Source: Apoderus coryli (Eukaryota > Arthropoda > Insecta > Coleoptera > Attelabidae). Taken from it: 64,000 bases of DNA. Below are positions 23,251 to 35,200 of this stretch, in pieces. The notes beneath the pieces were generated by a model. It saw nothing but the letters and a program-made list of their open reading frames with translations, was not told the DNA's origin and made no database searches. Within the stretch, counting starts at the first letter, position 1, and every line of letters begins with the position of its first letter. The stretch is from NCBI GenBank assembly GCA_911728435.2, contig OU452200.1:27605715-27669714 (forward strand), written 5' to 3'. Made by a program: the position numbers and the translations under genes.

Positions 23251-26200
23251 CTGCGGTGAATAAATAAATGAGTTTAGTTTTATTCGATAGAAAACTTTCT
23301 GAATTGTAAAGTACACAATTGAATTTTGGGCGCTGTAATAACTCTCAGAAAAATGTAATATGCTGGTCGATTGTTATAAATGTCAGGAGGGACATACAAA
23401 TAATTTTATATAATGTTTAAAAACATCAATCATATTTGGAACAATATAAACATGTTTTGATTTGTTCTTCTTTAAGAAGCATATTATTAATTTTTATTTA
23501 TTTTCTTACTACTAAAAATTCAATTTACTTCTTTCTATCTGTATGTATAATTGGGTGCTCTGTTTTTATTATACACCATGTCCGCCTAGGAAAATATGTG
23601 ATAAATACCTGAAAAAGTAGAATTCGTGTATGTTTAAACATCCAAGTCACGAAATGCGTATTTTGGCACTGAAAAAACGACCATGACGCATTGTGGTAAC
23701 CACAAAAACAAGCCATAGGGTGTTCTGAACCCTAGTTGTTTCAAACATGGCGCGAGAGACAAGTTTAACTTGATACATAAATAGTTACATATATTCCGTC
23801 TTAGTTGTCATTCTCCCTTTGAGTGAAAATATGTGCAGCTTGAGTATTAGACGCTAATGTAATTTTCTAAACGCGTCATGGATATTTCTCAATCCCATAA
23901 TACGAATTTCGCTCGTTATCTTATGTCGCTTGACTTTATTTTAGCGATGTCGAGGCTTTAAAGTAACCACATTGCATTATAGCCTTTTCTTCATTTATGA
24001 GCAAACGTTCTTATAACGTAACACGTACAGTGGATAGGAGAAACATCTCTTATAATAGACAAAAAATTTTCTAGTTTAAATTTGACATTCTGCGGTCCCG
24101 CCCAGGCATACTTTTCAAAATAAAAATTTATTTAAAAAAATATTTTGAATTTTAATAATGTATTATTAATTATCTAGCTACAAATAAAATGTGGTCGAAT
24201 ATTCCAACTTTAATGTAAATAAAATTTGTAATGAGTAGAATACACATTTATATAGTATATTTATATAAGTGTCTATTAATTATTCCTAATTGTATCTATT
24301 ACAAGGTTTTATTTAGATTAAACATAGAATATTCGAGCATTTTTTTATTGTATCTTTTCAAACAACGATAAATATAAAATTCAAATTATGTCCATACGGC
24401 TTTCAAATTTTACTGCCTTATTCAACTTCTCTGTCTGAACAACTTTCTCCAATAAGATGTTCATTTCAGAGGATATTCAAATCTGCTTACCGTAAACTGA
24501 GATATACTAGTGTCAGGATATTTATTATTAAGCATACATATTATAATACACAAAGTTACATACAGACAAACTTCTAGTACAGAATTTGGAACGAATAATA
24601 TCAGATATAAAGTTACTGTTCATAGGGTGTTCCTAATGGGGTTAAAATTGAAAAACTTTTTTATATTAAAGTAGTTATTTTTAATTGTTTATAGCAAAAA
24701 AAAATGAGTTTCGCGAAGGCGTCTCTGACGACTTTGAAACGAGAGCTAAAATAGAAGAAATGTATTATAATCAAAATATAATAAACTCATTTAAAAAATG
24801 ACTGTGAATCTAAGATATATCTAACAAATTCATTATTGAATTTTCCAATTCATTATTAATAAACAAGCGGAATTTTTGTATTGAGAGCTATTATTGATTC
24901 AAAGTCACCATTTTATCTTTTCTCGGATTTGGAACAATTTTTATATTTCAGCCACCGAAACCTTTTGGGCACAGATTATTTTGCGGCAACCAAGTTATTG
25001 ACACGATTTTTTTTACCCTTTTTAATCCCTTTATGGAAAGCTTATGCACATTAGTAATATATCGTAATTTTTCGATTCAGATTATATACTCTAAATTAAT
25101 GTCAGATTTTTCGAGAGTACTTTCATTCTATCTATATATATATATTCAAACAATTTGGTCCTTTTCGAAATTAATTACGGACACCCTGTATACATTAATT
25201 GTTCATCACCACATTTTTTAGACCCAGGTCTATTGGTAGGACGAGATGGACCCCAGTTTTGGCCTGCCTGGTTCGCGGACTCAAATTCTCCGGATTTTCT
25301 TTCTGGAGCTACTTAGGTAAACACGTTTGTGTATAATACACCTGTTCAAGACGTGGAAGACCTAAGAAACCGCATTATTGTTTCAAGTAGGCTTCTGTAA
25401 TGGATCCAGTCATTTTGCGCTTTATTTTAATTTATTTCTTTTACTTACCAGTAAACAAAGTTGTGGCTAGAGGACCAAGAGCATACACAGGCACATCCTC
25501 GCCCCCATGAGTGCCCCATTGTCTCGGTACAGCTGCACCGTGTACTTGATTACGATCTTCTTTTGCTGCTGAGATATTCATAGGCACAATTCGAGGCGTG
25601 GCAAACCCTGGACCATTCCCATATAAAATTGTTGTATATGGTTGACCATCAATGTCGGAGACTTTGCTGTCAGGCCCTAGAAATAGAAGAAGAATATGAC
25701 CAGCAATGTTGACAACCAAACCGAAATGAAATAGCCTGGATGAGTTTTGGGATGTTTTTATTTATTACATTTGTTAGAGGGTGTTTATTTTAATTATTGC
25801 GTTTTTGGTATTAACAGATTTAAAACTCTAGTTCCGATGAATATGAGGTTATACGAATAGAATAAGTAAAGAAAGTATAACTTTCTGTTCTCCTTAGCCA
25901 TTACTTTATTTGTATGTTTTGAAGCGAAATATTTTTTTTTTTACTTTTAAGTCTCTGTTATATTATTTTACAATTTCTTAACACTATTCGGTAACATTTA
26001 AAACAGTATTTTAATTGATATATTATACCTAACCTATATGTCCTAAGTAACATTTCTTTCTATTTACCTGATCCGTGAAACATGTTAAACTATTATGAAA
26101 TCATCCAGGTTATATTGTAGCAAATTTAACTACAAGTAATTTAAGACAAGTTCGAGAATTGGGCCTCATATACCGGGTTTCATAATATATGGGACGTATT

Positions 26201-29200
26201 TACAGGTGTGAAGGAGGATCTCAAAAAAATGTAAAAAGTTCCCATAAACATATGTCCAAACCCCTGTGGTCCGAGAATCAGGGTGTCAAAGTTCTAATTT
26301 TTTTTTTCGTTTTTTAAATTTTTCTCCAAGAATTTATAAATCAGTAAATTGAACAACTAGTTTTTCACAATTTAAACTGTAGTAATAAAATTTTGTTTTA
26401 TTAGCTATGTTTTCTTTTTTTTGAGATGCCCTATCACTTCTGGAAATGCGTCCGACATATTCTAAAACACCCAGTATAGAATTCGATTAACACCTAACAT
26501 TCAATACAGTTAGACATAGATAATGGAATTAAAGCGAATGTAATGAAACAATTGCCAATACGGGACAATAGTCGCTCTAAAATCTGATGGTTAAGATTAT
26601 AATATCTAGTAATTAATTACCGAGAACCAACTTAGACGATAAACTGATCAATGATATACAGATTGTCTCAAAAAACGCGGCAATAGATAAGGGGGTGATT
26701 TACCAGGTCATTTTATGAAAAAAAGTCGCAATAAACATACGGCCGGAAATGCATTGTTTCCAAGATACAAGGTGTTAATGTTTTTTTAGTAGTTAACGGT
26801 TTTTTTTTAAATTAAGTCAAATATCTCCTACCGATTTCTTTGAAACTTCGCAGTTGTAGAAATAAAGAGCTTATATAGGTCTAATTAGGTCAAAATTATT
26901 AATTAGAGGGCGTTAGGAGATAAAGCAACTACAACTTTTTTATCTGTTGCATTTTTTTCATATATGCTTGGTTTAGGAGGAACTGTTGAAAATGACGACC
27001 TCTAGCTCGAATACATGAATCCAATATTCTCCTCATTGACTGGTAAACCCTCTCAAAAATGCCAGGGTGGCTTCTAATCGAATTACAGCCAGCAATAATG
27101 CGATTTCTTAGGTCCCTCACATTATTCACAGGAGTAGCGTAAACTAAGGACTGCAGGTGGCCCCCACATGAAAAAATCCAGTGGGTTTAAGCAGTCCAGT
27201 CCAGCGATTTCTGTATGTTTCTGTTAAAAATTCACGAGCAACCCGACTAAAATGCGCTAGTGTACCATCGTGCATAAACCACATTGCCAATGATACGTTT
27301 TCGAGGAAGCGTGTGTTTGTACAGGAGACATATCAAAAATGTATCGACAAAAACTTATAAATCCTAAGGAAATAATATATCAAAGATAAATTAATTACTA
27401 TTCTCTTCTTTCGTACTATTCTTATCTGTGTATTGAAGTCTTCATCAGTTTTATTAATTCTTGCTTACTTGCATTACACCAAGTCTTCTTCAATATTTAA
27501 TAATTCAAAATCCGGCTCGAAGGACCAATGTTTTGTATTGAATAACGTGTGCACTGTATATTATACTTTTTTTATTATGATCAGTTCTTACATTCATTGA
27601 CATTCAAAAAAATTATTAATTGTCACTTGACTTAATTGTGTTTTAACAACCGAAAAATATTGACAGGATGTCAAGAATTATAATAACTGAAATAAGTCAA
27701 CTTAATTTAAATAATATCAACTAAACAGCGTGTGTTCCCGAAAGTTGCGGTATACCTGTCCGGTAAGTCTTCCTGGTAGACGTACGGGTTCAATAAGTCA
27801 CTCACAATTCCAATCCAAACGTTCATCGAGAACTGATATCGAAAATGATCTTCAACTATCGCGTGGGGATTTCCATCACACCATCAATGGTTATTATAAA
27901 AATTTCTTACATACTCTTTACTTAATAATTTTGATCTACTTAGGACCATATAATGTAAGAACAACGCTGCCAAATTTCAAATAAAAGGAGATTATTGACT
28001 TAATTAAAAAAAAACCGTTATTTAAAAACAATTTTTAACACCTTGCATCTTGTCAACAATGCATTTCCGAACGTATGTTTATATGAACTTTTTTCATAAA
28101 ATGACATGATAAATCACCCCCAGGAATATTGCTGCGTCTATTTGAAACACCCTGTATACCTAAAATATGAAACTTATACCGATCAATACCACAACTAAAA
28201 ATAAGATGGATGATAGTGGATGATTTCTAAAATAAGTTCTGAAATGAGGGGCATAAACTGTTCGCATTAAGTAATTTTATTCAGAATTTACATTCGACTG
28301 TCAATATCAAACAATAAGGTACTGATCAATAAACATGAAAAGCCTTAAATTCCTGTCTTAAAAAAATCGGTTGTGTCGCCCCAAAACTTTCCCGATAATA
28401 TAATATAATCAAAAATATATGACCTGCGTAACGAAACAGAATTTTAATAACTAGTATTATTATTATTTTATTATTTTCATTCATCAATGACGCCAAAAAC
28501 CCTTTATCAAATTTATTATATCATAATAAAAGTTATAGGTACCTACTACCTAACTGGTGAAATTTTAAATGCAATTTGCTCGAGAATTATAGGGCAAATA
28601 TCAAAAATAACATAATATAGCTGTAGAGCAGATAAAAAATGCTTTAAAATTAAGTATCATTCGACCCCTACCAATGCTATTTAAATATTTTGCAGTTGTG
28701 TCCACCCCTATCACAGGCCTGAAATGATTTCAACCAAAAACCTATGGGTTCATCCTAGGACTCCCCCAAACTCATACACCAAAATTTAGCTCAATTGGTT
28801 ACAGCGTTTAGGAGCTATCGTGGAAGAATAGACAACACAGACACACACATACAGACAGATTTCTATCTCGAAATGGTAATAATCGTCTCAAGGAGCACCA
28901 AAATGGTTATATCCGTCTTTATCTCAAATTTATTTTTAGCGCGTTCACAGTACTTTTCCTGTGCGAAAAAGGGGAAAGCGTAAATGTTTCTAACATGCTT
29001 TCCGGAAACATGACACATATCAGTTCATCACGTGCGCGAAACATCAGAAAAATTTCGAATATGTATTGCAGGCCAATGTCGAGATGGTAGGATAAAGTGT
29101 GAAAATACCGGTTATGACTATTACAGAAAAATATAAGGTCTAGCAACACCAAAATGATCAACAAACCCCTACTTCTATTTTAACAATGTCAAACATGATT

Positions 29201-32200
29201 TATCAGTTAGTTCACACTAAGCTTTTGCGAAGTAGACATGTACATATAATTTTAGATTCTCTGGTCTAACTTCCACGGTAAGTAAAATATGTTTTAAAAC
29301 TGTTCCTATACAAATCTTAACATAAAAAAAATTAAATTTAGGATTTTTAATTCTTCTTAAGTATGCTGTACTGTTCTTACAATACAAACCACGTTTTAGA
29401 ACCTAACTTTAGAAAATGTAATTTGATGTACACAACGCAATACTGGTCAACTGTGCTCCTAATTTTGTAAATCTATTATTTTGAATTACTTTTTTATCTT
29501 GGGACTAATGCAAGTGAAAACTCTAAATCATTAAAAATGCGACGTTTCGCAGGCTTTATTGCCGCTTTATCAAGCACTAAAACACAATACAATACAATAA
29601 CGAAACAATACAATAGTCAATTCAAATCTTACCTCTTAAATAGTATATTGTGCAACGAACATGGAATATTTCCTACGAGTATGATCGTTTGCAGCATGAG
29701 CCGCAGGCGAGTGCTGCAAATCATACGAGTAGGAAATGGTCATTTCATGTGAGTTTCACACTATACTTTTTCTACGACTGTTTTAATACTTTTGAATAAA
29801 TTTAACATAATTTTTAGGCAAATATTTGTTTTTCGAAACTTACCCTTGTTAGCATATAAGCCTAAATACGATAAATTAGAAGTATTAAATTGACTAGGTG
29901 GTGTTAAACTATATTCACTATCACTGTTTATGTGTTTTGAAATTAGCGAAATACTTAATTATAATTATTATTAATTATAAATACCAAAACTGTCAATTTG
30001 GTGTTTGTATTTTCGGCGTTGCTATGGTGATTTTTCATGCCCGCCGCTACTTTTGTCATTACAATTGATTACACAATGAAATTTTATCCGTGCGTAATAA
30101 TATTTCCCACTAGTTGCTAGGCAACTAGGGGGAAATATTATTACGCACGGATAAATGATAAACAGCTTTACAATGTACTACATTGTCAAATCATGATTGA
30201 ACATATAATAAAGGCATTTAAAGACAGTCGTAGAAAAAACAACTAGAGATTCATAATGTGAAATATTGTATATAAATAAGACGACATTATACACTCAATT
30301 ACAAGTAAATTCTTTCCAATAACAAAATTCAAATATATTCAGACCTCGACGGTCGTTCAAATAATGGGCTTTATAGAAATACATAGGTATTGCTATCAGA
30401 TGTAGGTGTTTTAACAAAAAACTTTTTAATAATAAATGTGAAGCAAGTATCTATGAAATTACTTTATACACAGAAACACAAAAAACCAAAAAGAAAAAAA
30501 AAAGATCTGAGCATACAATTACTACACATATATTAACATTTATCCCTATATGTTGTTATTTCTTTTTATTTTTGTATTGTATTGTGTTTTAGTGCTTGAT
30601 AAAGCGGCAATAAAGCCTGCGAAACGTCGCATTTTTAATGACTTAGAGTTTTCACTTACATTAGTCCTACAACCCAAGATAAAAAAGTAATTCAAATCTA
30701 TTATTATTAGTGGAATAAAGGACACGGAACCGAAAGAGAACTACCACTAAGGCCGTCTAAAATAAGGAAGACCAAGAGAGAGCAATTGAAGTAATGCAAA
30801 ATATCACTTCTGTAAGGGTAGCAGCAAACAAGTACTTTATTCCACGTTCTACATTGCAAGAATAAATCAGAAATATAAATGAGCCACGTTTTGGAGGCAA
30901 TACAGTATTTTCTAAAGAGCAAGAAAATGAAAAAGAAAATCGGTATAAAATCATTTTAATGTGGATTGAAGGTTAGCTGGCGTCGAATAACTGAGAAGTT
31001 TTATACGAAAAAATCGAACCATATCAGAACAAAAAGCTGAGTCAACCATTGGATGCAAAATGTCACACCCTAGCAGGTTTATTTTAAAAAGCATTTTCAA
31101 GAGTGTAATTACTATTAGCAAAGATGAAACGGATTTAGGTGGGCTCCATAGATCCAAATATATTCACTGAACCTGACTTTTCGCCATCCCTTTCCTTAGA
31201 GCGAGATACTTCGGTTAATGTAAGTCAAGAGAGCGATGCTGACAGATGATCAGGGAAAAATACATCTTTAAGCAACTAAGGTTGTGAAAATTTGTCTAAA
31301 GAAACATAATCGGGATTAACTTTAAAATATACTTTCCTAGAGCACAAAATTAGAGAATTTAAATAAACCTCTTCTGAATCTATACCATTCTAAGATATTC
31401 TTCCATTATTATTTAGCCATCTTCCTCAACCAAAAACAAAGACCAAATCGACAAAAAATACACTAAAAAACACAGATAAAACAGGAATTGTGAGAGAAAG
31501 AAAATAGGTTGACACAAAACATAAAAAAAATGATCAAGGATGCAATAAAAAAACATAAATTTCAAAGAACAGGCATTGATTTAAGTTCTTCAGAATCAGA
31601 TGTGAACGTTGGATATTATACCAATGATGATGTCCAGGAAGACCTATACGTCTAGTATGCATGGGCCAAGGAAAAGACAAAAGAGCTGTGGTACAGATGT
31701 AATATGAGTTTGTTCTAAATACGCGAATGCTGCGTGTAGTTGCTGGGCCTCAGTTTATTACTCCGGCGATGAATTTCATCCTTCAATATTCTAACATATT
31801 GACATCAACATGTTTTCAGCGACATCTAGTGTGAGCAGGCAATATGCCCGGTGAAACACAGTTCACAAATGATGGCCGGACAAGAAGTAAGAACTCCTTC
31901 CTTAAATCCTATTGCCAACACTAGATACGCCCGATTTCTAACATATTGTTTTACTTTCCCACACAGGAAGAGTATTGTGAACGCGCTAAAAATTTAAGAT
32001 AAAGACGGATATAACCATTTTGAAGTGCCCTGAGACGATTAAGACCACTTCCAGATGGAAGTCTGTCTGTCTGTATGTGTGTGTGTGTCTGTATGCACTG
32101 TTCCACGATAGCGACTAAGCGCTTGACCAATTGAGCTAAATTTTGCTGTATGAGTTTGGGCGAGTTCTAGGATGAACCCATTAGTATTTGGTTTAAATCG

Positions 32201-35200
32201 CTTAAGCCTTGTTATAGCGGTGGACACAACCGCTAAATTTTCAAATAGCAGTAGGGGCGAATGATACATCATTTTAACGCATTTTTTATCTGCTTTACAG
32301 CGATAGATCACTTTTGATTTGATGGAGATTTGCCTCCATAATTTTTGAGAAAAAAATTGCGTTTAAATTTCACCAGTTAGGTAGTTGGAAGAACGTATAA
32401 CTCTGATTAGAACATAAAATGTAGTAATTGAGTACTTTAACACATTGATAGAGCGTTCGCTTCGCATGCGGGAGGGTATGGGTTCGAAATCCCGGCTCTG
32501 GCAATACTTTTTTTTATTTTTGACTAAAGTAGTTAGTTTGCTACGTTAGTTGGAAATAATGAAAATAATACAATTATTATAATATTAATTATTAAAATTC
32601 TATTTCGTTACGCAGGTCATATATTTTTCTATTTGAATAGAATTAGCCGATACTTGTTGGAAATTCATTATAACTGCGTAAAATAAAACAACTTTAGTTT
32701 TAAATATTTCCAAACTTTTATAATATACAAATTTATATTTCAAAATCACACGACATGTTTCGTCCACACAGTGGCTTTATCAAGTGTAACTTAAGACTAA
32801 AATACAAAATATTTATATGGTTTATACAGGTAATAAAATATAGTAAAAGTGTAACAAAATGAAAACTAATAACTAGGTCACAGGTGCATAAAAACTACCT
32901 AGGGTTACAGAAATTAAAAGAGGTTTAACAAAGGGGAATTATTTAAATCTGTTTGGCTATTGAGTAATATTTAAGTTTGTTTATATAATAATAATAATTT
33001 TGAAATTATCGTTGAAATTATGATTATGTTCTAAAAGATGGTTAGAGTAATTAGAATTGTCTTTTTTCTTGATATAACTTAAGTAGTGTTCCTTAATTCT
33101 TTTAGAAAAACTTCGACCTGTCTGTCCTATGTAAACCCGATCGCAGTCTCCACACGTCAGTTCATACACTCCAGATTTTTCTCTCTTATCTATTTTTGAT
33201 TTTGAATTTTTGATAATTTTTCCTATTGTATTGTTGGTTTTAAAAGCTATTTTTATATTATGTTGGTTAAAAAATTTTGAAATATAGGAACAATTATGGC
33301 CTGAGTAGGTAATTAAGCCATAATTTTGGGGATCTTTTGGGCTTTGAGGGAAAACAGTGTTGATTATTTTTTTGTAATTAATTTTGTTTAGGATTTTTTC
33401 TACTATTGTCGGTTGATAACCATTGTTTACTGCTATTTGTTTAATTATATTAAGTTCTTTCTTGAAGTTAACTTTATTTAATGGAATATTATTTTACGCA
33501 CATATATTTTTCATTATATATCATGTCGGGAAAGTTTTAGGGCGACACAACCGATTTGCATTTTTGAAGTGCGCGCCATTTGCACACTTTACCCTAGTAT
33601 CATCCATTAGGTAAAAAAATCTATAGCATATATAGGGTGATTGCCCCTTCGGTATTAAAACATCATAGAGAAAATATATAAAATTCATTGAAATGTGAAT
33701 TTGTTTTTCAGCGGTCTTGTCTAGGATTTCTAATTTCGTTTAAATTAACAAACACAACATCAGAATAACGAAAGGATAGTTATATATTTTTATTTCTAAA
33801 ATACCACAACATCCAGTAAATGAACATCTAATTCTAATAAATAAACATGAAATTTCCAGTAAATGAACAATCGATATTTTCACGGTAGAAACAGCGAAAT
33901 ATCAGGAATATCAAAGTATCCTCGGGAGTTTAATACTCCTCGATTGTCAAAACCTTTTATAACACCCGGATAGATATTTTTATTATACATACAACAATTA
34001 CGTAATCATGTATTTTAAATTGATTTTGATTAGAAACTTGCTGTTTCAAATTAGCCAACGGTAACATATATCATAGAGAAGATATATAATCAGAATCTCG
34101 TTACTAATCTTTTTCATTGTAGTATTTATTACATTTGTTTTGGTTCTCTTTGGCTTTTTACTTTTCTTTTGTTTTTTATAGCGTCTCTCTTCTGTTTTAA
34201 ATTTATTTTTTTCAATTCTTCTCTTTTTTGCTTCAACATGCGTCTCTGTTTCTTTCTTTTTTCCTGTTCCTTTCCCTTGGTCCGCTTTTATTCCTCTTTC
34301 GTCAAATGGTATTCCCTCCATCGGCATTAAAAATCCTTGTTGGAACTTCCATGACATCTTCACATGATTCGTCTTTAAGAAAAGTTTTGAATACTTAAAA
34401 CCAGCTGCGAATAGAGTCTTCTCTGCTGTGACTCTAGCTCTTGCCTTAGAAATAACTTCTGTGTTGCGTTTGCAAATTTCGGGATTTCGCTGAAGAAACA
34501 ATTTTAGGCATTTCTCTCCGAGTCGGCCATCCGTAAATAGGACTGTTCGTTCAGTCTTTTTCATTACTTGTTGAATTGAGTCTAGGACATCGCTTTGGTA
34601 CATTGGAAATCCAATTGTAGCTTTGCAAAGTATCCACTGAGCAACCCTCTTTTCTTCATCTTTGGTCAAAACGCTTCCTTTCTACTGGAACCTTACCACG
34701 GACTTTACTACTAAGGGTACGCTTTGGTATATTATACTATTTCGAAGGTTCTTTTAAAGTTGTTTGGTTGTTTTTTATGGAATTAATAGCTTTTTTTAGT
34801 ATTTCTGGCGTGTATTTAAAATATATGATATGGTTTTTTTATTCATGACCGTAAAAAAGCACAATAATCCAGTAAACGAACAGCAATTGAGCCAGTTAAT
34901 GAACAAGACAAAATAGTTTTCATATACTGGAGTAGGGCATTATACATACATAAAATATATGGTAAACGTCTAAACACCCATCGTATTATCAGAAACCTAA
35001 TAAAAAACATATGAATGTGAAATAATTTTAGAATCCAGTGAATAAACATATCGTTCATTTACTGAATTTTTATGTAGTTGGTGATCCCACATTTAAAAAA
35101 TATTGTTAGGGCAAATTTGTGCAAGCCAGGTTCAAATTAGCAAAACTTCAGTTATAATAATTATGGGCCAATAATATTCTTACTTAATTATAATTTTAAC

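Larger units (their letters stand above)
29468..30705. mobile_element. Foldback element with long arms and inner palindromes
   Basis: The left arm (29468-29600) and right arm (30565-30705) are inverted repeats containing AAGTGAAAACTCTAA, AAAAATGCGACGTTTCGCAG and GCACTAAAACACAATACAAT. Two further strong palindromes lie inside (29668-29740 and 30083-30155). There is no coding capacity. Each arm carries a hammerhead-like hairpin (29538-29576 minus, 30593-30631 plus). Confidence 0.8.

Noticed and set aside
32446..32508. Functional tRNA gene
   Set aside because: B box is present, with an inserted base, but no 5' acceptor strand pairs with the 3' end; it sits inside a dispersed repeat, as does 43258-43328.
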